From an uncultured Pelagibacteraceae bacterium (lineage in GTDB: Bacteria > Pseudomonadota > Alphaproteobacteria > Pelagibacterales > Pelagibacteraceae), in assembly GCA_902603555.1 (NCBI GenBank), contig CACKVD010000002.1:36282-100281 (forward strand): a DNA stretch of 64,000 nucleotides, in the 5' to 3' direction. Position 1 is the stretch's first letter. Each line of letters opens with the position of its first letter. The translations under genes were made by a program, and so were the position numbers. A model generated the notes under the pieces. It was not told the DNA's origin. It saw only the letters and a list, made by a program, of their open reading frames with translations, and searched no databases. Of this stretch, positions 44,137 to 53,923 are shown one piece after another.

Positions 44137-44207
44137 CACACAGTTGTTGGTTTTATACCTCCGGTCCTTAATTGGAAATTGCTGTGGTGGCTTAACCGGG
44201 AATAAAT
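44137..44207 (+). promoter_or_regulatory. rpsB 5' leader with candidate H-type pseudoknot (ribosomal protein S2 leader)
   Basis: CACAG (44139-44143) pairs with CTGTG (44182-44186); CCGGT (44161-44165) pairs with ACCGG (44195-44199); pairings interleave; locally GC-rich for this genome and ends just before the rpsB ATG. Confidence 0.75.
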
Positions 44208-45023
44208 ATGAAGATACCTAACGTTACAATACAACAATTATTAGAAGCTGGAGTACATCTTGGTCACAAGACATTAAGATGGAATCCAAAAATGAAAAAA
44301 TACATTTTTGGAAAAAGGGACTCAATTCATATAATTGATTTAACACAAACTTTAGAACTTACTAAAATTGCCTTAGAAAAAATTTTTGAAGTAATAGCAA
44401 ATAATGGAAAAATTTTATTTGTATCAACAAAAAAGCAAGCATCAGAAGCAATTGCAGAAATAGCAAAAGAAACGGATCAATATTTTGTTAATTATAGATG
44501 GCTTGGAGGAATGTTGACCAACTGGGGAACAATCTCAAACTCAATAAAGAAGTTAAAAAAACTAGAATTAGATTTAGTTGCTGAAAACAGAGGTTTTACA
44601 AAAAAAGAACTTCTTAAAATGAGTGTAAAAAAAGATAAATTACAAAGATCTTTAGGTGGTATTGCTGAAATGAAAAAAATCCCTGACTTGGTATTTATAA
44701 TTGATACCAACTATGAATCTTTAGCTATTCAAGAGTCTGTTAAATTAGGAATTCCAATTATAGCCATTTTAGATAGTAATTCTAATCCAGATGGCATAGA
44801 TTTTCCAATACCTGGAAATGATGATGCTAGAAGATCTATAGATCTTTATTGTAATTTAATTAAAGATACTATTATTAACGCAAAAAAAACTGCCCCAGCA
44901 GTAGAAACCAAAAAACTTTCTGAAAAAAAAGAAAAAACTGAAAAAACAAAAACTGTTGCAGAAATTGATAGAGATAAATTAGAAAAGAAATTTTCTACAA
45001 AGAAAGAAAATAAAATAAATTAA
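44208..45023 (+). CDS. rpsB: 30S ribosomal protein S2
   Basis: [53 protein letters not shown]. Confidence 0.98.
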   Translation: MKIPNVTIQQLLEAGVHLGHKTLRWNPKMKKYIFGKRDSIHIIDLTQTLELTKIALEKIFEVIANNGKILFVSTKKQASEAIAEIAKETDQYFVNYRWLGGMLTNWGTISNSIKKLKKLELDLVAENRGFTKKELLKMSVKKDKLQRSLGGIAEMKKIPDLVFIIDTNYESLAIQESVKLGIPIIAILDSNSNPDGIDFPIPGNDDARRSIDLYCNLIKDTIINAKKTAPAVETKKLSEKKEKTEKTKTVAEIDRDKLEKKFSTKKENKIN

Positions 45024-45024
45024 A

Positions 45025-45876
45025 ATGAGTGACATTGAAAAAGTAAAAAAACTTAGAGAGGCGACAGGTGCAGGCTTTAAAGATTGTAATCTAGCAATAA
45101 AAGAGTCAGGTGGAGATTTGGAAAAAGCAGTTGAAATTCTAAGAGTTAAAGGAATCTCAAAAGCTTCTAAAAAAATGTCTAGAGATGCTAAAGAGGGTTT
45201 AGTTGCAATTAGTGGCAATGAAAAAAAAACCTCAATCATTGAAGTAAATTGTGAAACCGATTTTGTTGCTAAAAATGATGATTTCATAAATTTTGTTAAA
45301 GAACTTAGTGAAATTAATAATCAAAAAGATTCAAATATTGATGAAATAAAAAAATCAAAAATGACAAATGGAAATACAGTTGAAGATAGTCTGGTTGCTC
45401 TTATAGCTAAAATCGGAGAAAAAATAACTATAGGTAAAACTAAAACAATTTCAAATTCTTCATCTATTAATTATCAATACTTACATACGGTCGTTAAAGA
45501 CAACCTGGCTAAATTAGCAGTTGTCGTCTCTTTAGAAACAAAGGATAACTCTGAAGTGGTAAAAACATTTGGAAAACAATTATCAATGCATATTGCTGCA
45601 TCAAATCCTTTAGCATTAGAGTCAAATCTTATCGATAAAGCAATTATTGACAAAGAACAGGAATTGGTGACCGAGGAACTTAAAAATTCTGGTAAACCCG
45701 AAGAGATTGCTAAAAAAATTAGTTTAGGTAAGATGAATAAATTTAAAGAAGAAAATGCCCTTTTAACACAAGCTTGGGTCATGGAACCAAAAAAAAAGGT
45801 TCAAGATGTTTTAAAAGAACTTGCTATTAATGATTTAAAAATCAAGGAGTTTAGCAGGATTAAAATAGGGGAATAA
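45025..45876 (+). CDS. tsf: Elongation factor Ts
   Basis: [48 protein letters not shown]. Confidence 0.98.
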   Translation: MSDIEKVKKLREATGAGFKDCNLAIKESGGDLEKAVEILRVKGISKASKKMSRDAKEGLVAISGNEKKTSIIEVNCETDFVAKNDDFINFVKELSEINNQKDSNIDEIKKSKMTNGNTVEDSLVALIAKIGEKITIGKTKTISNSSSINYQYLHTVVKDNLAKLAVVVSLETKDNSEVVKTFGKQLSMHIAASNPLALESNLIDKAIIDKEQELVTEELKNSGKPEEIAKKISLGKMNKFKEENALLTQAWVMEPKKKVQDVLKELAINDLKIKEFSRIKIGE

Positions 45877-46428
45877 ATGTTTGATGAAAAATCTCATAGC
45901 CTTAAAATGGATAAAGCTATTGAAGTTTTCACTAAAGAGTTATCTTCTCTAAGAACTGGAAGAGCAAATGCAGCGATGCTTGATATTGTTCGAGTTGATG
46001 TTTATGGACAACAGATGCCAATTAATCAAGTTGGAAGTATTACAACTCCTGAACCAAGAATGATAAATATTCAGGTATGGGATCAGAATAATGTTTCACT
46101 AGTTGATGCAGCAATAAAGAAATCAGAATTAGGATTAAATCCACAAATTGATGGTCAATTAATAAGACTTCCAATACCTGAATTGAATGAGGAGAGAAGA
46201 ACTGAATTAAAAAAACTCATTAAATCAATGGGTGAAAAATGTAAAATTTCAATTAGAAATATTAGACGAGATGCGAATGAAGAATTAAAAAAACTTCTCA
46301 AGTCTAAAGAAATTGGAGAAGATGAAGAAAAATCTTTTGAAAAAAATGTACAAAACATAACAGATAAGCATATACAAATTGTTGACGATAAAGTTTCATT
46401 AAAAGAGAAAGAAATAATGACAATATGA
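45877..46428 (+). CDS. frr: Ribosome recycling factor
   Basis: LSSLRTGRANAAMLDIVRVDVYGQQMPINQVGSITTPEPRMINIQVWD. Confidence 0.98.
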   Translation: MFDEKSHSLKMDKAIEVFTKELSSLRTGRANAAMLDIVRVDVYGQQMPINQVGSITTPEPRMINIQVWDQNNVSLVDAAIKKSELGLNPQIDGQLIRLPIPELNEERRTELKKLIKSMGEKCKISIRNIRRDANEELKKLLKSKEIGEDEEKSFEKNVQNITDKHIQIVDDKVSLKEKEIMTI

Positions 46429-47100
46429 ACCCATTAAATCATGTAGCCATTATCATGGATGGTAATGGGAGATGGGGCTTAAAGCACAAAAATTCACGTA
46501 ATGCTGGTCATAAATCTGGATTAGATACTGTAGAAAAAATAATAAAAGAGACAATTAAGAATAAAATAAAATTTCTTACTCTATATGCTTTTTCAACCGA
46601 AAATTGGAAAAGACCAAAAAAAGAAATTAATTATTTATTTAATCTATTAGAAAATTTTCTAAAAAATAGAATTGAAGACCTACATAAACAAAATATTAAA
46701 TTAAAAATAATTGGCGTTAAAAACTTTTCTAATAAATTAAATAAACTTCTTAGAATATCTGAAAAAAAAACTTCAAAAAACAAAAAATTACAAATAAATC
46801 TAGCACTTAATTATGGTTCAAAATTTGAATTATTAAATGCATTCAAAAATTTAAAAAAGAACAAAGAAAAAATTAACGAAAAAAAATTTAAATAAATACC
46901 TCCAAACTAAAGATATTCCTGATCCAGATCTACTTATCAGAACTGGAAATACCAAAAGATTAAGTAATTTTCTTTTGTGGCAGTTAGCATATGCTGAGAT
47001 ATTTTTTGAGAAAAAGTTATGGCCTGAATTTAATGAAAAAGATTATAACAAAATCATTAATAAATTTAAGAGTATAAAAAGAAATTTTGGAAATATATAA
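46425..47100 (+). pseudogene. uppS: Isoprenyl (undecaprenyl) diphosphate synthase, interrupted by a frameshift in an A8 tract (46879-46886)
   Basis: First frame (46425-46895) HVAIIMDGNGRWGLKHKNSRNAGHKSG...LYAFSTENWKRP; removing one A gives continuation NEKNLNKYLQTKDIPDPDLLIRTGNTKRLSNFLLWQLAYAEIFFEKKLWPEFNEKDYNKIINKFKSIKRNFGNI* ending at 47100. Confidence 0.92.
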
Positions 47101-47717
47101 TGAGTAACTTATTTAAAAGAATATTAAGCTCAATAATACTATTACCGCTTGTATTATATTTTTTAATGAGTGGTTCGTTATATTTGATTTTTTTTACAAC
47201 AATTTGTTTCTTAGTAGCCTCTTATGAATGGAACAAAATAGCAAAAAAAATAAATTTTAAAATTTTAGGATTTATTTTTTTGATTTTTTCATTTTATACA
47301 TTTTATAAAGTTGGAACAGGTCATTTTTGGCCAATAGTACTTTTAATTTGTGTTTCTACTGATATTGGTGGCTACCTTTTTGGAAAATTTTTTGGAGGTC
47401 CAAAGTTAATTAAAATTAGTCCTAATAAAACATATGCCGGAATGTTCGGAGGCTATTTTTTATCATTAATTTTTCTTCTATATTATTTGAATATTGTGAA
47501 TATTGAAATATCAATAGGAATTATAATAATGGTAATTTTAATTTCTACTACTAGTCAAGTTGGTGATATAATTATTTCATATTTCAAAAGATTATCAAAA
47601 GTTGAAGATACAGGAAAAATTATTCCAGGCCACGGTGGTCTTCTTGATAGAATTGATGGCATGATCTTTGCCTTTCCAATATTTTATATTATTGAAATAA
47701 CAGGTTATTTATTTTAA
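47100..47717 (+). CDS. cdsA: Phosphatidate cytidylyltransferase
   Basis: STDIGGYLFGKFFGGPKLIKISPNKTYAGMFGG; SQVGDIIISYFKRLSKVEDTGKIIPGHGGLLDRIDGMIFAFP. Confidence 0.95.
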   Translation: MSNLFKRILSSIILLPLVLYFLMSGSLYLIFFTTICFLVASYEWNKIAKKINFKILGFIFLIFSFYTFYKVGTGHFWPIVLLICVSTDIGGYLFGKFFGGPKLIKISPNKTYAGMFGGYFLSLIFLLYYLNIVNIEISIGIIIMVILISTTSQVGDIIISYFKRLSKVEDTGKIIPGHGGLLDRIDGMIFAFPIFYIIEITGYLF

Positions 47718-48883
47718 TGAAAAAAAAAATAGCAATTCTTGGCTCCACAGGATCGATAGGAAAATCTTTAATTGATATAATTAAAAATGATAAAAGAAAT
47801 TATCAAATTACTCTTTTAACCGCTAATAGAAATTATAAAGAATTACTTAAACAAGCAAAATATTTTAATGTTAAAAATTTGATAATTACTGATTACAAAT
47901 CATATACTTTAGCAAATAAAAAAAATTTTAAAAAAAAATTTAATATTTATAACAATTACAAATATTTCAAAAAAATATTTAAAAATAAAAATGATTTTAT
48001 TATGAGCTCTATTACTGGACTTGATGGTTTAGAGCCAACTTTAAATTCTATTAAATTTACCAAAAATATTTTAATAGCAAACAAAGAAGCTATCATTTGT
48101 GGATGGAACTTAATTGAAAGAGAAATACTTAGGTATAAAACTAATTTTATTCCAGTTGATTCTGAACATTTTTCTATTTGGTCTTTACTTAAAGAAAATG
48201 AACTTTCAAAAGTAGATAAGATTTTTATAACAGCATCTGGAGGACCTTTTTTAAAATTACCAAAAAAAAAATTTCCTAAGATTTCAATTAAAAGTGCTCT
48301 AAAACATCCGAATTGGAAAATGGGAAAAAAAATAACAATAGACTCAGCAACATTAATGAATAAACTTTTTGAAATAATTGAAGCTAAAAATATATTTAAG
48401 ATACCATACAAAAATTTGAAAATTTTAATTCATCCAAAATCTTATGTTCATGCTATAATAAAATTTTCAAATGGATTAAGTAAACTATTAATTCATGATA
48501 CATCAATGAAAATTCCAATTTTTAATGCTTTAAATTCAAATACTAAATCAAAAAAAATAATTTCGAAAAATTTAGATATCGGTAAATTGAATGATTTAGA
48601 TTTTTCTTTTCCTGATGTAAATAAATTTCCTTCTTTAAAAATACTCGAACAATTACCAGAAAAAAACTCATTATTTGAAACCATTTTAGTTACAGTAAAT
48701 GATGAAGTAGTTAATTTATTTTTAGATGGGAAAATTAAGTTTACAGATATTCCTAAAATTATTACAAAGATTATTAGTTCAAAAAAATATCAAAAATATA
48801 AAAAAAAACCTGCAAATAATCTTAGTAAAATCGTCAATTTGAACAAATTCGTTCGTTTAAAAATGAAATCTTTAAGTGTATAA
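47717..48883 (+). CDS. dxr: 1-deoxy-D-xylulose-5-phosphate reductoisomerase
   Basis: ILGSTGSIGKSLIDII, IANKEAIICGW, VDSEHFSIW, TASGGPF, HPNWKMGKKITIDSATLMNK. Confidence 0.97.
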   Translation: MKKKIAILGSTGSIGKSLIDIIKNDKRNYQITLLTANRNYKELLKQAKYFNVKNLIITDYKSYTLANKKNFKKKFNIYNNYKYFKKIFKNKNDFIMSSITGLDGLEPTLNSIKFTKNILIANKEAIICGWNLIEREILRYKTNFIPVDSEHFSIWSLLKENELSKVDKIFITASGGPFLKLPKKKFPKISIKSALKHPNWKMGKKITIDSATLMNKLFEIIEAKNIFKIPYKNLKILIHPKSYVHAIIKFSNGLSKLLIHDTSMKIPIFNALNSNTKSKKIISKNLDIGKLNDLDFSFPDVNKFPSLKILEQLPEKNSLFETILVTVNDEVVNLFLDGKIKFTDIPKIITKIISSKKYQKYKKKPANNLSKIVNLNKFVRLKMKSLSV

Positions 48884-48889
48884 GACAGC

Positions 48890-51139
48890 ATGATCAATTT
48901 TATAAAAAATAATCTGATAGCACTATTTATTTTTTTTCTAGGCACCTCTAACATATCAGCTGAAATTATAAAAAAAATAATTGTTGATGGAAATGAAAGA
49001 GTAAATGTAGAAACTATCAAAATTTTTGGAGGTGTATCTGTAAATGATGATTTAAACTCAAATGATTTAAATGATATATTAAAAAAACTTTATAAAACAA
49101 ATTTTTTTGAAAGTGTAAATTTATCGTTAGATAATTCTATTCTTAAAATTTCAGTAATTGAAAATGCAATTGTTCAAAATTTAATACTTCAAGGTATAGA
49201 TAATGATAACCTGAAAAAGAAAATTTTGGAAATTATATCAGTAAAAGAAAAAAATCCATTTATAGAAAATAAAGTTAAAAATGATCTTCAAAATATAAAA
49301 AATTTTTTACAAGATGTGGGGTTTTATTTTTCCTCAGTAGATATATTGCAGAAAGAAAACACAAACAATTCTATTGATCTTATTTTTAAAATTGATCTTG
49401 GAGATAAAGCCTTCATAAATGAAATTGTTTTTTTAGGAGATAAAAAATTTAAAAAAAGAAAACTTTTAAATATAATTACTTCAGAGGAAAATAAATTTTG
49501 GAAATTTATAAGTAATAAACGTTTATTAAATAAACAACGTATAGAACTTGATAAAAGATTGCTTGTGAGTTTTTATAAAAATCAAGGTTATTATAATGTT
49601 TCTATATTAGATGAAACTGTTCAGTTCGATGATAATCAAAATTTTAAAGTAGTTTTTAATATAGATAGCGGAAAAAAGTTTTATTTTGGTAAGTTTGATA
49701 TTGATTTACCAACTGATTTTGAAAAAAATTATTTTGAAAAAATATTAAAAAAACTAAATAACTTTTCAGGTGAAAAGTATTCACTAAAAATTATAGAAAA
49801 AATGCTAACTCAAATAGAGAAAATAGCCAGCAATAAACAATTTGAGTTCGTTAATGCAGAAATCGATGAAAAACTTACAGATAATAAAATTGATATAACT
49901 ATCAAACTTCTAAATGATCAACCAAATATTTATGTAAAAAAAATCAATATTTTTGGAAACAATGTAACTATTGAAGATGTTATAAGAAATGAACTAATTA
50001 TAGATGAGGGTGATCCTTTTAATAAAATTTTATTTCAAAAATCTATAAATAATATTAAATCGACAAATATATTTAAAAGTGTAGATGCAAATCTTGAAAA
50101 AACTGATAATGAATTAGAACAAATTATCAACATAAAAGTTGAGGAAAAACCAACAGGACAAATTTCTGCAGGTGCTGGAGTTGGAACATCAGGTGCGTCG
50201 ACTTCTTTTGGTATTCAAGAAAATAATTTTTTAGGAAAAGGTATTATTTTAGATAGTAATCTTTCCCTAAGTGAAGAAACTATTAAAGGCTTATTTTCAT
50301 ATAAAAAACCTAATTTTAAAAATACAGATCGTGATTTTAATTTAACTATCGAAAGTCAAGAAACAGACAGACTTGACAGTTTTGGCTATAAATCAGCTGA
50401 AACAGGTTTTTTAGTTGGTACAAAGTTTGAACAATTAGAAGATTTTTATATTGAGCCAACTTTCTCTGTATATTACGAGACGTTAGATACAGCAAGTACC
50501 GCATCTTCATTATTACAAAAACAAGAGGGTGATTATTTAGATGCACTATTTAGTTATGCTTTGCAATTAGACAGAAGAGACCAAGTTTATCAACCAAAAG
50601 ATGGTTATGTGTCAACTTTCTACCAATCTTTACCTTTAAATATTGAGGATAATCAAACTTTGGTAAACAGTTATGAAATTAAGAATTACTATGAATATTT
50701 TGATGATTTAGTTGCCTCAGTTTCATTTTTTACAAAAGCTGCAAATTCGTTTGGTGATGACGATGTTAGAGTTTCTGATAGATTATATTTACCTTCAAGA
50801 AAACTTAGAGGATTTGAAGCAGGAAAAGTTGGTCCAATAGATGGTGGTGATTTTGTTGGTGGAAATTATTTAGCATCTTTTAATGCTGCTAGCGAATTAC
50901 CAATTTTTGAGTCTTTAGAAACTATGGACTTTAGCCTTTTCTATGATGCGGCAAATGTATGGGGTGTAGATTATAACTCAAAAATTAATGATTCTAGTGC
51001 GCTAAGAAGTGCAGTAGGTCTTGGAATAGATTGGTACACACCAATTGGACCTATGAGCTTTAGCTTCACACAACCAATTTCAAAAAAAACAACAGATAAA
51101 ACTGAAACTTTTAGATTTAGTTTAGGAACTACATTTTAA
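48890..51139 (+). CDS. bamA: Outer membrane protein assembly factor BamA
   Basis: Signal peptide, POTRA repeats (KIIVDGNERVNVETI..., NIFGNNVTIEDVIRNEL), C-terminal barrel SFSFTQPISKK...FRFSLGTTF. Confidence 0.95.
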   Translation: MINFIKNNLIALFIFFLGTSNISAEIIKKIIVDGNERVNVETIKIFGGVSVNDDLNSNDLNDILKKLYKTNFFESVNLSLDNSILKISVIENAIVQNLILQGIDNDNLKKKILEIISVKEKNPFIENKVKNDLQNIKNFLQDVGFYFSSVDILQKENTNNSIDLIFKIDLGDKAFINEIVFLGDKKFKKRKLLNIITSEENKFWKFISNKRLLNKQRIELDKRLLVSFYKNQGYYNVSILDETVQFDDNQNFKVVFNIDSGKKFYFGKFDIDLPTDFEKNYFEKILKKLNNFSGEKYSLKIIEKMLTQIEKIASNKQFEFVNAEIDEKLTDNKIDITIKLLNDQPNIYVKKINIFGNNVTIEDVIRNELIIDEGDPFNKILFQKSINNIKSTNIFKSVDANLEKTDNELEQIINIKVEEKPTGQISAGAGVGTSGASTSFGIQENNFLGKGIILDSNLSLSEETIKGLFSYKKPNFKNTDRDFNLTIESQETDRLDSFGYKSAETGFLVGTKFEQLEDFYIEPTFSVYYETLDTASTASSLLQKQEGDYLDALFSYALQLDRRDQVYQPKDGYVSTFYQSLPLNIEDNQTLVNSYEIKNYYEYFDDLVASVSFFTKAANSFGDDDVRVSDRLYLPSRKLRGFEAGKVGPIDGGDFVGGNYLASFNAASELPIFESLETMDFSLFYDAANVWGVDYNSKINDSSALRSAVGLGIDWYTPIGPMSFSFTQPISKKTTDKTETFRFSLGTTF

Positions 51140-51145
51140 AAAATT

Positions 51146-51661
51146 ATGATTTTTTGTAGAATTTTTTTTATAATTTTTTTGATTAGTTCGCCTGCATTAT
51201 CTAATCAAAATATACCTGTCAAATATATAGACTTAAATTTCATAGTGAATAATTCAATTGTAGGAAAAAAAATTAAAGATTTAATTGTTAAAGAAAAAAC
51301 AAAATTAGAAAAAGAGCATAAAAAATTAGAAAAACAACTGCTAGCTAAAAAAAATGAAATTTTAACAAAAAAAAATATTTTAAGTGAAGAGGATTTCAAA
51401 AAAGAAGCTGAAGCTCATCAAAAAAAAGTAAATGAATATGAAACAAAAAAAAAACAAGATTTTGAAAAAATGGCTAAAAAAAATTTAGATTTAAGTAGAA
51501 ATTTTATGATCCAAATAGACAAAATTGTAATAGATTTTGCGAGAAGTAATTCAATAGATTTACTTTTAAAAAAAGATGCATTGATAGTATCAAATTCTAA
51601 TCTTGATATTACAAAAGCTATATTAGACGAGGTTGATAAAAATATTAAAAAAATCAATTAA
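51146..51661 (+). CDS. skp: OmpH/Skp family periplasmic chaperone
   Basis: Signal peptide, coiled-coil Lys/Glu-rich body, position after bamA. Confidence 0.8.
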   Translation: MIFCRIFFIIFLISSPALSNQNIPVKYIDLNFIVNNSIVGKKIKDLIVKEKTKLEKEHKKLEKQLLAKKNEILTKKNILSEEDFKKEAEAHQKKVNEYETKKKQDFEKMAKKNLDLSRNFMIQIDKIVIDFARSNSIDLLLKKDALIVSNSNLDITKAILDEVDKNIKKIN

Positions 51662-51664
51662 TAA

Positions 51665-52114
51665 ATGACAAATAAATTAAATAAAAATGATATAATTGAT
51701 CTTTTACCTCACAGAGAACCCATGTTATTGATTGATGAATTAATAGATATCAAAAAACTTCAATCTGCTACAGCTATTATGAATGTAAAAAAGGATGGAT
51801 TTTACGTCCAAGGACATTTTCCTGATCAACCGGTAATGCCAGGTGTTTTAATTGTTGAGGCTTTTGGTCAAGCTGCTGCAGCCCTAACAGCCCATGGAAT
51901 AGACAAAGAAACTTATGAAAATAAATTAGTTTTCTTAATGAGTGTTGAAAAAGCTAAATTTAGAAATCCAGTTATACCTGATTGTAGGTTGGAGCTAAAA
52001 ATTGAAGCTATAAGATCTCACGGAAGAGTATGGAAATACAAAGGTGAAGCCTTTGTAGGTGAAAAAAAAATGGCAGATGCTCAGTGGTCAGCTACTATAG
52101 TTGATAGAAAATAA
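51665..52114 (+). CDS. fabZ: 3-hydroxyacyl-ACP dehydratase FabZ
   Basis: LLPHREPMLLIDEL, GHFPDQPVMPGVLIVEAFGQAAA. Confidence 0.97.
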   Translation: MTNKLNKNDIIDLLPHREPMLLIDELIDIKKLQSATAIMNVKKDGFYVQGHFPDQPVMPGVLIVEAFGQAAAALTAHGIDKETYENKLVFLMSVEKAKFRNPVIPDCRLELKIEAIRSHGRVWKYKGEAFVGEKKMADAQWSATIVDRK

Positions 52115-52137
52115 TTAGTAATAATAGTTGATACAAA

Positions 52138-52164
52138 GAATATCAAAAGTTTTGATAGATATTC
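52138..52164. repeat. Nested inverted repeat in the fabZ-lpxD gap
   Basis: TATCAAAA-G-TTTTGATA (52141-52157) and GAATATC...GATATTC (52138-52144 / 52158-52164), directly before lpxD ATG (52169). Confidence 0.5.
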
Positions 52165-52168
52165 CTTA

Positions 52169-53149
52169 ATGTTAAATCCTTTTTTTAAAAATGTAGGTCC
52201 TTTTAATATAGAAAAATTACTCAGCAAAACTGATATTAAAAATAAAGATAATTTTAAAAAAGATAAAATTTATAATGTTTCTGATTTGTTAACTGCTTCA
52301 AATAAAGATTTAACTTTTTTACACTCAAAAAATTATTCTGAATTAGCATCAAAAACTAAAGCATCCTACTGCATTACTCTAGATAATCTTTCTCATTTTT
52401 TACCGAGTTCATGTAACAAAATTATTGTTGAAAATGTATTATTAACAATGGCAAAAATTACAAAAGAATTTTATCCAAAGTCAATTAATGACGATTTTGA
52501 CGACTCTGTAAAAAATATTTCTAAAACATCCTTTAAAAAAAATGTAAAATTTGGAAAAAATGTTTTAATCGGTAAAAACGTTAAAATAGGAAAAAAATGT
52601 TTAGTTGGTCATAATACAATTATTGAAAAAAATGTTATTATCGGCTCTAATTGTTCAATTGGCTCTAATGTTATATTAAGAAATACGATTGTTAAAGACA
52701 ATGTAAATATTTTGGATGGATGTGTTATAGGAAAAAAAGGTTTTGGTTTTTTTCCAAATAAAGAAAAAAATATTAGGTATCCTCACATTGGAATTGTTAT
52801 TATAAATGAAAACTGTGAAATTGGATGCGGATCTACAATCGATAGAGGTTCATTATCAAATACGATAATTGGCAAAAATACATACTTAGATAATCAAGTG
52901 CATATTGCTCACAATAATAAAATTGGTGACAATTGTATTATTGCTGGACAAGTTGGTTTTGCTGGAAGTTCAACTTTAGGTAATAATGTTATGATTGGTG
53001 GTCAAGCCGGTGTTTCAGGCCATTTAAAAGTTGGAAACAATGTCCAGATAGGAGGTGGAAGTGGGGTTATAAATGATATACCTGATAATACTAAAGTTAT
53101 GGGATATCCAGCAAAAAGTTTAAGAGAGTTTATAAAAAATAATAGATGA
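52169..53149 (+). CDS. lpxD: UDP-3-O-(3-hydroxyacyl)glucosamine N-acyltransferase
   Basis: Hexapeptide repeats; GFGFFPNKEKNIRYPHIGIVIINENCEIGCGSTIDRGSLSNTIIG; HIAHNNKIGDN. Confidence 0.96.
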   Translation: MLNPFFKNVGPFNIEKLLSKTDIKNKDNFKKDKIYNVSDLLTASNKDLTFLHSKNYSELASKTKASYCITLDNLSHFLPSSCNKIIVENVLLTMAKITKEFYPKSINDDFDDSVKNISKTSFKKNVKFGKNVLIGKNVKIGKKCLVGHNTIIEKNVIIGSNCSIGSNVILRNTIVKDNVNILDGCVIGKKGFGFFPNKEKNIRYPHIGIVIINENCEIGCGSTIDRGSLSNTIIGKNTYLDNQVHIAHNNKIGDNCIIAGQVGFAGSSTLGNNVMIGGQAGVSGHLKVGNNVQIGGGSGVINDIPDNTKVMGYPAKSLREFIKNNR

Positions 53150-53922
53150 TAGATAAAACTGCAATCATAGATTCAAAAGCTAAATTACATAAGAATGTTC
53201 ATGTAGGTCCTTATTGTGTAATAGGCCCTAATGTTGAGATTGGGGAAAATACTGTAATTCAATCACATGTAAATATTTCTGGAAATGTTAAAATTGGTAA
53301 AGAGAATATGATTTACCCCTTTGTTTCTATTAACGATCCACAAGATTTAAAATATGCTGGAGAACTAACTACTCTAATTATAGGAGATAACAATAAGATC
53401 AGAGAATACGTAACTATAAATCCAGGGACAGTTGGTGGTGGTGGAAAAACAATTATTGGAAATAATTGTTTATTTATGATTTCATCACATATAGCTCATG
53501 ATTGCCAGGTAGGAAATAATGTAATAATTGCTAATAATGTTCCTTTGGGAGGTCATGCAATCATTGAAGATAATGTTGTAATAGGAGGAAACTCTGCAGT
53601 TCAACAATTCACAAGAATTGGTAAAATGGCAATGATTGGTGGAATGACAGGTGTGTTACATGATGTAATTCCTTATGGATTGTCAACAGGAAACAGAAAT
53701 TCATTACAAGGATTAAACTTAATTGGATTAAGAAGAGCTAAGTTTGAAAACAAAGATATTTTAGGCTTAAGTGAAGCTTATAAGGAAATTTTTGCTACTA
53801 AAAAAATTAATGAAAATATAAGTAAATTGAATGGTTCTTTTCAAGAAAATCCGTTAGTCAAGAATGTAATTGATTTTATAACAAAAGATAAAAAAAGATC
53901 TATTTGCACACCATTTTCGTAA
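53146..53922 (+). CDS. lpxA: Acyl-ACP--UDP-N-acetylglucosamine O-acyltransferase
   Basis: Hexapeptide repeats; DPQDLKYAGELTTLIIGDNNKIREYVTINPGTVGGGGKT; SSHIAHDCQVGNN. Confidence 0.97.
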   Translation: MIDKTAIIDSKAKLHKNVHVGPYCVIGPNVEIGENTVIQSHVNISGNVKIGKENMIYPFVSINDPQDLKYAGELTTLIIGDNNKIREYVTINPGTVGGGGKTIIGNNCLFMISSHIAHDCQVGNNVIIANNVPLGGHAIIEDNVVIGGNSAVQQFTRIGKMAMIGGMTGVLHDVIPYGLSTGNRNSLQGLNLIGLRRAKFENKDILGLSEAYKEIFATKKINENISKLNGSFQENPLVKNVIDFITKDKKRSICTPFS

Positions 53923-53923
53923 A

